A DNA stretch of 64,000 bases, taken from contig NZ_VOHS01000004.1 of the NCBI RefSeq assembly GCF_007896845.1, positions 1 through 64,000 of the forward strand, read 5' to 3'. Origin of the DNA: Chitinophaga pinensis. Lineage in GTDB: Bacteria > Bacteroidota > Bacteroidia > Chitinophagales > Chitinophagaceae. Shown piece after piece: positions 34,447-46,300 of the stretch (positions are counted from its first letter, which is position 1; the number at the start of each line of letters is the position of its first letter). The translations under genes were made by a program, and so were the position numbers. Below the pieces are notes generated by a model. It was not told where the DNA came from. It searched no databases and saw only the letters and a program-made list of their open reading frames with translations.

Positions 34447-35115
34447 ATGAGTCAACACACCGCTGAAGCAAATCTGCTGATTACCACTACTGAACAATTT
34501 GTCAAAAAAGAGCTGGCCGACGCCGAAGGCGGACATGACTGGTGGCATATTTACCGGGTCTGGAAACTGGCGCGTAAGATTGCTGCCGGGGAACAGGTGG
34601 ATATGCTGGTGGTGGAACTCAGTGCTTTACTGCATGATATCGCCGATTCCAAATTCCATGGCGGAGATGAAAGTATTGGTCCCCGTAAAGCCAGAGCATT
34701 CCTCGAATCGGCAGGGGCGCCGGAAGCGACAATTCAACATGTGGTGGATATCATAGTGAATATCTCATTCAAAGGCGGGCATAATAGTGGTGCATTCTAT
34801 TCTCCTGAACTGGGAGTGGTACAGGATGCGGACCGTCTGGATGCCATCGGGGCTATCGGTATCGCCAGAACTTTTAACTATGGTGGCTTTAAAAACCGGG
34901 CACTCTATGATCCTGCTATCCCGCCGGATCTGCACATGACCAAAGAACAGTATAAAAACAGTACTGCCCCTACTATCAATCACTTTTATGAGAAGCTGCT
35001 ATTGCTGAAAGACAGGATGAATACGGCCACCGGTCGCCAGCTGGCGCAAGAAAGACATGCGTTTATGGAGACTTTTCTGGAGAAGTTCTATCAGGAATGG
35101 GAAGGGGAAAGCTGA
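34447..35115 (+). CDS. HD domain phosphohydrolase
   Basis: A 222-residue metal-dependent phosphohydrolase of the HD superfamily, similar in size and motif to E. coli YedJ-type proteins. The metal ligands are visible in order: AEGGHDWWHIYRVWKLA (first His-Asp region), VVELSALLHDIADSKFHGGDES (the HD doublet), IQHVVDIIVNISFKGGHN, and LGVVQDADRLDAIGAIGIAR with the final Asp. HYRV/HDWWH-type starts are characteristic of the group. Likely substrates are nucleotides or other phosphate esters; none can be named. It stands alone on this strand with a hairpin terminator behind it. Confidence 0.88.
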   Translation: MSQHTAEANLLITTTEQFVKKELADAEGGHDWWHIYRVWKLARKIAAGEQVDMLVVELSALLHDIADSKFHGGDESIGPRKARAFLESAGAPEATIQHVVDIIVNISFKGGHNSGAFYSPELGVVQDADRLDAIGAIGIARTFNYGGFKNRALYDPAIPPDLHMTKEQYKNSTAPTINHFYEKLLLLKDRMNTATGRQLAQERHAFMETFLEKFYQEWEGES

Positions 35116-35130
35116 GTAAATAATGGAAAA

Positions 35131-35164
35131 ACAAGGGCGTCCATCAGATAATGGACGCCCTTGT
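35131..35164. terminator. Terminator hairpin between convergent HD hydrolase and thioesterase genes
   Basis: Perfect 14-bp arms acaagggcgtccat (35131-35144) and atggacgcccttgt (35151-35164) with a 6-base loop. An A-run lies just to the left, but only a weak T-run to the right, so it suits the minus-strand transcript best. Confidence 0.8.
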
Positions 35165-35232
35165 TGTCTGGTGTAAAAAGTTTCAGACAATAGTATGTTT
35201 GAAAGCACTAACTATCTGATTCTTAATTTCAA

Positions 35233-35748
35233 TTAAAGAAACAGCGCTCTCAGTTCTTCCGCATCCTGCGGCTTCATCTTACCACTCAGGATCAGCCTCA
35301 GCTGACGTCTGCGCATAGCGCCTTCATATAGTTGCTTTTCTTCTTCTGTATCCGGAATGATCTGCGGCACCGGTCTGGATTTACCATTAGGATCCAGAGC
35401 CACGAAAGTCATGAACGCTTCGTTGGATTTATAACGGTATTGCTGTACCGGATCTTCTCCCCACACACGCAGGTGCACTTCCATAGAAGTGGAAAAGGCC
35501 CTGCTTACTTTAGCCTCAATATGTACTACGTTGCCCAGCTTAATAGGCGTTTCGAAAGAAATGTTATCTACAGAGGCAGTTACAACGGGAGCACTACAAT
35601 GTTTCATGGTGGCAAGGGCACCCGCTATGTCCATCCAGTACATAAGGCGGCCCCCCATCAGGTTACCGAAAGTGTTGGTGTCATTTGGCAGTACCAGTTC
35701 CGTCATCTGGATCACCGAGTCCTGCGCACGCTTGGGCGTTAATGTCAT
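35233..35748 (-). CDS. Hotdog-fold acyl-CoA thioesterase
   Basis: A 171-residue single hotdog domain related to YciA/BFIT-type acyl-CoA thioesterases, which release CoA from acyl-CoA. NTFGNLMGGRLMYWMDIAGALATMKHC holds the conserved Asn/Gly-Gly and the Asp in MDIAG. VTASVDNISFETPIKLGNVVHIEAKVSRAF is the second strand set, followed by TSMEVHLRVWGEDP and NEAFMTFVALDPNGKSRPVPQI. The C-terminal 40 residues (EEKQLYEGAMRRRQLRLILSG) form the usual helix extension. The chain-length preference is not evident. Confidence 0.93.
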   Translation of the reverse strand: MTLTPKRAQDSVIQMTELVLPNDTNTFGNLMGGRLMYWMDIAGALATMKHCSAPVVTASVDNISFETPIKLGNVVHIEAKVSRAFSTSMEVHLRVWGEDPVQQYRYKSNEAFMTFVALDPNGKSRPVPQIIPDTEEEKQLYEGAMRRRQLRLILSGKMKPQDAEELRALFL

Positions 35749-37703
<1,955 letters not shown>

Positions 37704-37722
37704 TATTTATTTATAACTGACA

Positions 37723-37774
37723 GGCTTTCAGTAGCAACAATAAGGCATTAACTTTATTGTTGGCGGCTGAAAGC
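37723..37774 (+). terminator. Long imperfect hairpin after pyrG
   Basis: gctttcag-tagc-aacaataa on the left matches the complement of tttattgtt-ggcgg-ctgaaagc on the right, around a loop of about 9 bases. It probably ends or stabilises the pyrG message. No strong T-run is present, only ttgttgctttta. Confidence 0.65.
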
Positions 37775-37820
37775 TTGTTGCTTTTACTTACCTTTGCTGC
37801 CTAAATTTTAATTGAATTTC

Positions 37821-39674
37821 ATGGACAGAAACTCAGTCATTGGCTTCGCATTGCTGGGCGTGTTGTTCGTTGGTTACATCTTTTTTAACCAAAAACAACA
37901 GACTGCTGCAAAAAGAGAAAAAGATCGTCAGGATTCCATAGCTAATGTAAATAAGCCTAAACCGGTTGATACTGCTGCCTACGTAAACGGGGGCGTTGCT
38001 GATTCCAGCAAGCTTGCAAGTACATATGGCACCTTCGCCGGCGCTGCCAATGGTACCATTCAGACAGCCGTTCTGGAAAATAAAGTGCTGAAAGTTACCT
38101 TCTCTACGCAGGGTGGCCAGCCAACTTTAGTACAACTGAAACAATTCAAGGATTTTGAAGGAAAACCTTTGATGCTGGCTAACAGCTCTTTCAACCGTAT
38201 TTCCCTTCAGGTTCCTGCAAATAACAATACACAGTTAAACACTGCAGACCTTTACTTTACCGGTGGTACCGTACAGCAGCTCGCAGATGGTAGCCAATCC
38301 ATCTCTTACCGCCTGCCTACCTCCAATCCTGAACAATATCTGGAGTATATATATACCCTGAAACAGGATGGTTATGCAGTAGACTTTGATATTCACGCTA
38401 TCGGACTGGAAAACGTCCTGCCATCTAATCAGAAAACCCTTTCCTTACAGTGGGATGCGGAAAATGATAAGCAGGAAAAAGATATGCAGAACGAACGCCA
38501 GAACAATCAGGTACACTACCGTGATGTGAATGGCAAACATGACTATTTTACCTTACAACGTTCCACACATGAGAAATGGGACAACCAACTCCAGTGGGTG
38601 AGTGTAAAACAACAGTTCTTCAACACTACTTTCATCGCCAGAAAAGATGCACACTTCAACGGTGCAGAGGTGAACGCCAAAGTGCCTGAAAGTGCTAACA
38701 TTGTAGGACAGACCTTTACCACACTGGAAATTCCTTACAACCGTGCGCACGATTTCACCTTCCCGATTGAAATCTACTACGGACCTAACCATTATTCGAC
38801 TTTAAAATCCTTCGATAACGGTCTGGAAAGTATCATCCCTCTGGGTTCCGGTATCTTCGCTTTCGTGAAATATGTGAACAAATGGATCATTATCCCTGTG
38901 TTCAACTTCCTGAGTGGATTTATTGGTAACTACGGTCTGATCATCATTCTGCTGACCATCTTTATCCGTTTGCTGATAGCACCTTTCACTTACCAGAGCT
39001 ATGTGTCTCAGGCTAAAATGAAAGTACTGAAACCGGAAATAGATGCCCTGAAAGCAAAATATGGTGATGACCAGCAGGCTTTCGGTGTAGAACAGATGAA
39101 ATTATTCAGAAGCGCAGGTGTGAATCCGCTCGGTGGTTGTTTACCAGCCCTGATGCAGTTACCTATCCTGGTAGCGATGTATAGCTTCTTCCCATCCTCT
39201 ATCGAGCTGAGACAAGAAAGTTTCCTGTGGGCAACTGACCTCTCCGCTTACGATTCTATCCTGAACCTGCCATTTACCATTCCGTTCTATGGTAACCACG
39301 TCAGCCTATTCACCCTGCTGATGACTGCCACCAGTTTGATGCTGGCATTCAATAACCGTGGTATGGCTGATCAGAGCAATCCGGTAATGAAATACATGCC
39401 GTATGTGTTCCCGATCATGCTGTTAGGTATCTTCAACCGTCTGGCTTCAGCGCTGACCTTCTATTACTTCCTGTCCAACGTGATCAGTATCGGTTTACAG
39501 TGGGCAATCCAGAAGTTCTTCGTGAACCACGATAAGATTCATGCACAGATACAGGAGAATAAAAAGAAACCTGCTTCCAAGTCTAAATGGCAGGAGAAAC
39601 TCGAGGACATGCAGAAGAAACAGCAAGACATGCAAAAACGTCAACAGGACATACAACAGCGTAAAAAGCAATAG
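37821..39674 (+). CDS. yidC: Membrane protein insertase YidC
   Basis: 617 residues. It inserts and folds inner-membrane proteins with or without SecYEG. The N-terminal anchor helix (NSVIGFALLGVLFVGYIFF) is followed by a large periplasmic beta-domain of 330 residues (from about VLENKVLKVTFSTQGGQPTLVQL). The conserved 60KD_IMP core has IIILLTIFIRLLIAPFTYQSYVSQAKM, GVNPLGGCLPALMQLPILVAMYSFF and later membrane segments with NRLASALTFYYFLSNVIS. A charged Gln/Lys-rich tail follows. An in-frame TTG at 37812 is three codons earlier; the ATG at 37821 is preferred because it lies closest to the anchor. A terminator follows. Confidence 0.97.
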   Translation: MDRNSVIGFALLGVLFVGYIFFNQKQQTAAKREKDRQDSIANVNKPKPVDTAAYVNGGVADSSKLASTYGTFAGAANGTIQTAVLENKVLKVTFSTQGGQPTLVQLKQFKDFEGKPLMLANSSFNRISLQVPANNNTQLNTADLYFTGGTVQQLADGSQSISYRLPTSNPEQYLEYIYTLKQDGYAVDFDIHAIGLENVLPSNQKTLSLQWDAENDKQEKDMQNERQNNQVHYRDVNGKHDYFTLQRSTHEKWDNQLQWVSVKQQFFNTTFIARKDAHFNGAEVNAKVPESANIVGQTFTTLEIPYNRAHDFTFPIEIYYGPNHYSTLKSFDNGLESIIPLGSGIFAFVKYVNKWIIIPVFNFLSGFIGNYGLIIILLTIFIRLLIAPFTYQSYVSQAKMKVLKPEIDALKAKYGDDQQAFGVEQMKLFRSAGVNPLGGCLPALMQLPILVAMYSFFPSSIELRQESFLWATDLSAYDSILNLPFTIPFYGNHVSLFTLLMTATSLMLAFNNRGMADQSNPVMKYMPYVFPIMLLGIFNRLASALTFYYFLSNVISIGLQWAIQKFFVNHDKIHAQIQENKKKPASKSKWQEKLEDMQKKQQDMQKRQQDIQQRKKQ

Positions 39675-39702
39675 TATCGAACCAATTTGATGTAATATAT
39701 TA

Positions 39703-39738
39703 ACAGAAGGCTTCCCACGTAGGAAGCCTTCTGTATTT
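39703..39738 (+). terminator. Intrinsic terminator after yidC
   Basis: A 13-bp perfect stem, acagaaggcttcc (39703-39715) with ggaagccttctgt (39722-39734), and loop cacgta. A short T-rich tail follows. Confidence 0.88.
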
Positions 39739-39765
39739 TGAGGAAATCATGCATAATCATACCTA

Positions 39766-40713
39766 ATGAAGTACTTATTGTTTCTATTCACAGCTACAAC
39801 TGTTTATGCCGGTGCCTACGCACAGGACTACCAACCATCGGCCAGCCGTATTCAGAAAACGGTTACTTATCTGGCGTCAGAAAAATTAAAAGGTCGCGGC
39901 ACAGCCGAAAAAGGGGGCGTTAAAGCAAGTAGTTACGTTGCTAAACAGTTTAAATCACTCGGACTGAAACCGGGTAACGGGGACAGCTATTTCCAGCAAT
40001 TTACTTTTGACAGGAAAGAACATCATGGCATTGCTACCCGTAATGTGATCGGATTTCTGGACAATGGCGCTGCAAAGACCATTGTAATAGGCGCACACTA
40101 TGATCACCTCGGTACCGCCGGATTGTTTGATGGTAAATATCCCATCGGACAAATCCATAACGGGGCAGATGATAACGCTTCCGGTGTGGCTGGTCTGCTT
40201 GAATTAGCCAGATATTTCACTGAAAACGGTCAGAAAGAGCCATTTAACTTCCTGTTTATCTCCTTTGGAGGCGAAGAATTAGGTCTGCAGGGATCTAAAT
40301 ATTTTACCGCCAACCCGACTATCCCGTTAAACACTATGCATTTCATGCTGAACATGGACATGATAGGCCGTTATAATGAAGAAAGAGGTTTGGGTATCGG
40401 TGGATATGGTACCGCACAGGAATGGCCTGCTGTATTCAAAGAAGCACAGGAGCCGGGTATTCATTATTTCACAGACGGTTCCGGTAAAGGCGCTTCCGAT
40501 CATCATAACTTCTATATGAATGATGTACCGGTGATTTTCCTGCATACCGGTCCGCATGACGACTACCACAAACCAACAGATGATGTGGAAAAACTGAAGG
40601 CAAAAGAAGAAGCGCTGGTATTAAAACTGGGTATTCAGCTGATCAACAACGCGATGAAATATCCTGCTTTACACTATGTAGAGAATGAGAAGAAGGTAGA
40701 GGATAAGAAATAA
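39766..40713 (+). CDS. Secreted M28 family zinc aminopeptidase
   Basis: A 315-residue exported metallopeptidase. A signal peptide (1-19, ending AYAQ) precedes the mature protein. The di-zinc ligands of family M28 are visible in order: IGAHYDHLG (His, Asp), HNGADDNASGVAGLLEL (Asp), ISFGGEELGLQGSKYF (Glu-Glu), NMDMIGR (Asp) and VIFLHTGPHDDYHKPTDD (His). The single-domain length without a PA domain fits aminopeptidase or glutaminyl cyclase-like relatives; peptidase is more likely because of the double-Glu motif. It probably acts in the periplasm on short peptides. It follows yidC but after a terminator. Confidence 0.92.
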   Translation: MKYLLFLFTATTVYAGAYAQDYQPSASRIQKTVTYLASEKLKGRGTAEKGGVKASSYVAKQFKSLGLKPGNGDSYFQQFTFDRKEHHGIATRNVIGFLDNGAAKTIVIGAHYDHLGTAGLFDGKYPIGQIHNGADDNASGVAGLLELARYFTENGQKEPFNFLFISFGGEELGLQGSKYFTANPTIPLNTMHFMLNMDMIGRYNEERGLGIGGYGTAQEWPAVFKEAQEPGIHYFTDGSGKGASDHHNFYMNDVPVIFLHTGPHDDYHKPTDDVEKLKAKEEALVLKLGIQLINNAMKYPALHYVENEKKVEDKK

Positions 40714-40725
40714 CAGGGTGTCTAT

Positions 40726-40767
40726 AAAAGAAAAAGGGTCCGCCGTATGGCAGACCCTTTTTCTTTT
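40726..40767. terminator. Bidirectional terminator between the M28 peptidase and PBP1A genes
   Basis: Arms aaaagaaaaagggtc (40726-40740) and gacccttttt-cttttat (40753 on), around a 12-base loop. A-run and T-run flank it for both directions. Confidence 0.93.
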
Positions 40768-40779
40768 ATATTGTTACCG

Positions 40780-43185
40780 TTACAGTTGCGGTTTCTGTGG
40801 ATAAGTAGCTTTTGGCATAGTAGAAGGAATGGGCTTTTCTTTGCCTTCTTTCTTCTCTTCTTCTCTCTTTTTTGCCTCTTTATCAGCTGCTGGTTCCAGT
40901 TTATTCACATCGTAGCTATCACTATAGCCGCTGTTGCCTTCGGTGTAGTCACTTTCGTTTCCATTACCATGATCGTCAGCTTCAGCACCTGGTTTCACAT
41001 TATCTTGAACCGTCTGATAGAATTCACTGGTGATGGACTGTGGAATAGAGAAAGTCGCCTTATCATCTATTTTCAATGTTTTATCCGCATATACCTTCTG
41101 GAAGAAATACGCCCAGATTGGTAAGCCGGTATTTGCACCCTGACCATTCGCGGTAGAACTGAAGTGCAGGAAGTTGTTTTCACAACCTACCCAGGCGCCT
41201 GCCAGTAACTGTGGGGTAAAGCCGAGGAACCAACCATCGGTGTTATCGTTGGTAGTACCGGTTTTACCAGCTACCTCGCTCTGGATGCCATAACGGAAAC
41301 GCAGACGGGCAGAAGTACCGCCCGGACCAGTTACCCCCTGCATCATCTTTACCATTGTATAAGACTCGTTCTCACTGATCACTTCGCGTTTTTCCGGCGC
41401 GAAAGTCTGCAGGATGTTACCATTTCTGTCTTCTATACGGGTGATGTAGATTGGTCTTGTAATGATACCACGTGCAGGGAACATGGTGTAAGCCTGCAAC
41501 ATTTCAAACAGGGAGATTTCCGGTGTACCCAGGGAAATAGAAGGGTAGGGAGGAATGTCTGCACTGAAGCCGATCTTGTTTTTCGCAAAGTCAGCCACTG
41601 CCTGCGGACCTAACTGTTTGATCAGGTAAGCAGATACCAGGTTCAGTGATTTTGCCAGTGCACCTGCCATACTGATACTACCGCCTACACTACCTTCGGA
41701 GTTTCGGCTCAGTGTCCAGTTATATTTAGGGAATGATACCGGTTCGTTTGGCAGCATGGTGCTTGGTTGCATACCATTCATGATAGCGAAGGTGTACAGG
41801 AATGGTTTGAAAGTAGAACCTACCTGTCTGCGGGTTTTGGCAACGTGGTCATTTTTGAAATAACGGAAGTCAGGACCACCTACCCAGGCTTTGATCTCAC
41901 CACTTTCCGGATCCATCGCCATGAAACCTGCCTGAAGAATAGCTCTCATGTACTTGATAGAGTCTATCGGTGTCATGATGGTATCCAGTTCGTTGAGCTC
42001 AGGTTCTGTAAAGCTCTTCCATGCGAATACCTTCATTCTGGTAGGCGTATTGAATGCTTTTTTGATCTGATCTTCAGATGCTTCATCTTCTTTCATCGCT
42101 TTGTAGCGGTCAGACTCTTTCATGTAACGATCAACGTAAGTCTGCCAGTTTTTCCACACACTACCTGATTTGATATTGGCCTGTGTAGCAAATACTTTCT
42201 GCAGATCTTTCAGATGATGGTCTACCGCTTCTTCTGCATACAGCTGCATGCGTGGATTGATGGTTGTATAGATCTTCAGACCATCACGGTAAAGATTGTA
42301 TTCAGAACCATCTGCTTTTTTATGCTCTTTACACCATACTTTCAGCTCGTCACGCAGTACCTCCCTGAAGTAAGGCGCCAGACCTTTGTTATGGTCTATC
42401 TTATTGTATCTTAATACGATAGGTTTGCTTTTGGCAGCATTAGCTTCAGGAGCAGTGATAAAGTCATTTTTCTGCATCAGCTCTATCACCGTATTACGAC
42501 GGTTAAGTGCCACCACCGGATTCCGGCGTGGGTTATAGAGGTTGGTACCTTTCAGCATGGCTATCAGAGTCGCTGCTTCTTCAATGGACAGGTGAGCTGC
42601 ATCTTTACTAAAGAAGGTACGTGCGCCATTTTCGATACCATATACGTTATCCCCGAAAGGAACTGTATTCAGATAGAGGGTAATGATCTCCTGTTTGGTG
42701 AAGTTACGTTCCAGTCTTACCGCGATCAGCCATTCCTGCATTTTCTGGAAAGACCTTGCGATAAAGTTTCTTGCACGTAAAGTACCGTTATTATCAGCCT
42801 GCAGGTTCAGGGCCAGCTGCTGGGTGATCGTACTGGATCCCCTTTTCTTACCTATTGCGAGGTAGAAAGGAATAGCAATGGTAGCGTAAGGATCGATTCC
42901 GGAGTGCTCATAGAAGCGGACATCCTCAGTGGCGATCAGTGCGTTGAGCACATTTTTGGAAATTTCGTTGTAGTCGGAGCTTGACCTGTCTACCTGGTAG
43001 TATTTACCGAGAATGGTTCCATCTTCGGCAATTACTTCAGATGCGACTGCAGCCCTTGGGTTTTCAAGGGTTTCCATGGATGGCATGTTGCCAATAATGC
43101 GGAAGTTAACAAGCAATATCAGTAAAAGGAATAATCCGGTTACTGATAACACTGTGATCCACAATATTTTAACCGATTTTTTCAT
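40780..43185 (-). CDS. Penicillin-binding protein 1A, bifunctional class A
   Basis: 801 residues. It builds glycan strands and cross-links peptidoglycan. An N-terminal membrane helix (residues 7-29) precedes the glycosyltransferase domain with catalytic Glu87 (ATEDVRFYEHSGIDPYA), KKRGSSTITQQLALNL and RNFTKQEIITLYLN. The transpeptidase domain has the active-site serine Ser457 in VGSTFKPFLY (SxxK), a SLN-type second motif (AKSLNLVSAYL) and KTGTT (VAGKTGTTNDNTDGWF). The C-terminus is acidic and Gly/Ser-rich. It is next to the sprE-like gene, which lies upstream on the same strand with a gap of 203 bases. Confidence 0.96.
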   Translation of the reverse strand: MKKSVKILWITVLSVTGLFLLLILLVNFRIIGNMPSMETLENPRAAVASEVIAEDGTILGKYYQVDRSSSDYNEISKNVLNALIATEDVRFYEHSGIDPYATIAIPFYLAIGKKRGSSTITQQLALNLQADNNGTLRARNFIARSFQKMQEWLIAVRLERNFTKQEIITLYLNTVPFGDNVYGIENGARTFFSKDAAHLSIEEAATLIAMLKGTNLYNPRRNPVVALNRRNTVIELMQKNDFITAPEANAAKSKPIVLRYNKIDHNKGLAPYFREVLRDELKVWCKEHKKADGSEYNLYRDGLKIYTTINPRMQLYAEEAVDHHLKDLQKVFATQANIKSGSVWKNWQTYVDRYMKESDRYKAMKEDEASEDQIKKAFNTPTRMKVFAWKSFTEPELNELDTIMTPIDSIKYMRAILQAGFMAMDPESGEIKAWVGGPDFRYFKNDHVAKTRRQVGSTFKPFLYTFAIMNGMQPSTMLPNEPVSFPKYNWTLSRNSEGSVGGSISMAGALAKSLNLVSAYLIKQLGPQAVADFAKNKIGFSADIPPYPSISLGTPEISLFEMLQAYTMFPARGIITRPIYITRIEDRNGNILQTFAPEKREVISENESYTMVKMMQGVTGPGGTSARLRFRYGIQSEVAGKTGTTNDNTDGWFLGFTPQLLAGAWVGCENNFLHFSSTANGQGANTGLPIWAYFFQKVYADKTLKIDDKATFSIPQSITSEFYQTVQDNVKPGAEADDHGNGNESDYTEGNSGYSDSYDVNKLEPAADKEAKKREEEKKEGKEKPIPSTMPKATYPQKPQL

Positions 43186-43388
43186 ACTTGCTTAAAATAT
43201 TTGATTTGCCCGGCCAGCATTGCACAGGGATAGATCTAACTCTGTTATAGCAATTTGCGGGCCTTAAATGCAATAGCTTGTAATAGCGGGCAAAACTATT
43301 AAAAAAAACGTGTGATACCCCCCTTTTAATGTTAAAAGGCTGATTTATCTTCTTAAATGAATTAATATGTTTTCTATCTTATTGTCCC

Positions 43389-46300
43389 TTATTGTGTAAT
43401 GTAGGTATCATTAAAGAATTTCCGGTAGCCTTCCACGTCTTTCGTACTGTTCATCTGGATAAAGTTATCCCTTGAAATGATAAACATAGTGTAATCGGAC
43501 GGACGGATACGGGGAACGATCTTTTCAGCTTCGCCCCTTATCTCATCAAAGTAGTCCAATGCCTTGTCTTCATTCGGGAATAATCTGAATATCAGCATGA
43601 CATCCTGCTGGGTCAACACAAAGTTGGCCACCTGTATACTTTCTCCGCCGTGTTTCTCAGCGTTGTACCGGGTGAATTGTGTCAATGCTTCCTCTATAGC
43701 GGCTTTATTGGTACGCAGGAAATACATGATTACGAAATGTGGATTCCTGGCGTCCAGTTTATAGATAGTCACAGGTTTCAGTGGCGCTGGCAAAGGCTGT
43801 ACTTTCAGCGCTGCATTGGCGGCGCTGGCATCCACTTTTACAGAATCGGCAGCAGCTGTTTTCAGCTTATCTGAATCAAATTTAGGCTCCGGTTTCTGCC
43901 ATGGATAACGGATAGAGATGTTTTCATCGACCACATTGCCATTATCCCGGCTTTTTTCTATTTCCAGTCTGGAGAGGTATACCACGAGGGCAGCCCTGTT
44001 ATCCAGTGCTTCCAGCAGTGATTTGGCTTTTTCCTGTACCGCATCATCCTGCTTGTACTTATTGATGACATTCACAACTGCCTGACGACCAAACTCACAG
44101 GTATCCATTTTCATGATGATCATGGCTTCCAGCAGGTCAAATTTTGGCTGCATAAAGTTGAGTCCATAACTGGAATCAGCTGCCTTTTTCAGGTTGTAGG
44201 CTTCTTCCAGATTCCCCCGCAGATAATTCACATAAACGGAGTCGTAGGAGGTGGAGATCTCTTTCTTTTTACTTTCGTTGATGTCCTGCAGTGCACCATA
44301 TTTAATGATGCTGGCAAATTTGGAATCGCCGAACTGTGTCACCACATTCTGTTTATACTTCGCTGCAAGGGCGGTATGTCCCAGTTTGGTATGCCAGATA
44401 TATAATGAATAGATGACTTCCTGTTTATGCGGATGTTGTGGATACCTGTTCAACAGGGTATCGTAGGTTTCAATAGCCAGTTCTGTGTTATCCAGCTGGT
44501 CATTATAGAGCTTGCCTAAGTCATAATAGGCATCCTCTACGATAACGTTGGATTTCAACAGGTCGTCCGGCGTGAGGGGCAGACCGGCAGCAAGTGATTT
44601 TGCATTGGTGCTGTCAGTCAATGTTTTACCACCACTGACCCCGATTGGATTACCGTTTTCATCTTCCGGTGCCAAAGGTTGGTTGGCTGCAACCGGACCG
44701 GTCTGGCTTCTGCGCCAGTTATCGGCCAAAGGTCTGTTGCCCCAACGCTTTTTGAACTCGGAGTAACCGGCGGATTTGGTCGCATTATTATAGAAATACC
44801 ATTCACCCTTATCATCCGCTTTAGGAGCGGCAGGGCTATTGTTATTCATCATATTGGAAAGCGGGTTGTTGTTGGCCATCTGTTGTGGATCAACAATCCC
44901 TTTTTCCGCATTTTCCTTGTCTTTTTTTGCTTTTTCTTCTGCTTCCCTGCGCATCTGTCCTGCCATTTTCTCGAGGAAGATCATCCTGTCAGATTCCGGC
45001 ATGGCGGCGATACGCTGCAGACTATCCTCGCGCTGGATAGCTTCCACACGGGTAGCTACATCGCTGAGTACGCGTTTACGCTTATTAACGATGGCGGAGT
45101 CTGTAAATTCTGGTGGCATTACGGAAGCTGTACTGTCGTAGTAATCTCTGGCCAGACGGTAACGGCGCTGTCCGTAGTAGATATCAGCCACTGCTTTGAA
45201 AGACAATGCTTTCTGCATAGTGTTGGTGCTCTCTACCTTGAGTGCCTGCCGCAGATATTCCATTGCCTGATCCTGATCTTTTGGCAGTACGAGGTTAGCC
45301 ATTGTATAATAGATCGCGTCGCGGAACTCGAAATATTTCTCTTTGCGCACCATGCGTTTCAGGCGGGCGAGGCTTTCGTCGAGTGAACCGCCTTCACGGG
45401 TACCATCAAGTTTGGCGATCTGGATACGTGCCTGGAAGTCCATGATCGGGTCCGGTTTCTGTTTGATCACCTTATGGAACATCATGGTCGCAGAATCCGG
45501 TTTGCTGTAATTGGTATACAGCTGGCCCAGAATAAAGTACATACGTGCACGCTCATCCCTGTTGCCTTTAGCCTTTACAGCAACCTGCAGTGGATTGATC
45601 ACTTCTGCGAAACGTTCCTGTTTGTACAGGGCGTAGGCTCTTACTTCAGCCATGTCGCCGGCCAGTCTTTTAGGGAAGTAGGGATCCTGTTCGAGGATAT
45701 TCATCATAGAACGGGCCTCATCAAACTCCTTCATTTCGAGGAGAGTTTTAGCTCTCCACACAAAAGCGTCGTTACGGGCGTAGGTATGTTTGAAGTAGCC
45801 AAAGGGCGGTTTCCGCTTTTCGTGGGAGGCAATTGACAGCTGGTCTTTTGCGCTGGAACCGACTACTGCTTTATAATCTGATTTCTTTTTAGGAGCGTAG
45901 GTGGTGTTGATAAACTGGAAAGTACGGTTGGCTTTATCCCATTCACCCTGAAAGAAATAGGCCTGACCAATGACGAGATAGCTATCGTCAATCCATTTAC
46001 TACGAGGGTCGTGTATCTGTATGTTGATGGAAGCTTTTTCGATGACGGTATCCAGGTCGCCAATGCTGAGACCAAGACTTTGCAGACTGTAAGGGTAGAA
46101 GGGGAGCAGGTAATTGTAGTTATCCTGTCCCTGACGGCTCACATTGTGGGTAATGAGTGCCAGTTTCTTGCGGGCATTGAACAAATAGTTATATCTGGCC
46201 AGCATGTTCTGTACCAGTTTACGTTTAATCGTCCATTTGCGTTCTGCCAGCATTTCTGCGGGAATACGTCTGTTTTCACCTTTCGGCTGCGCTACTTTTG

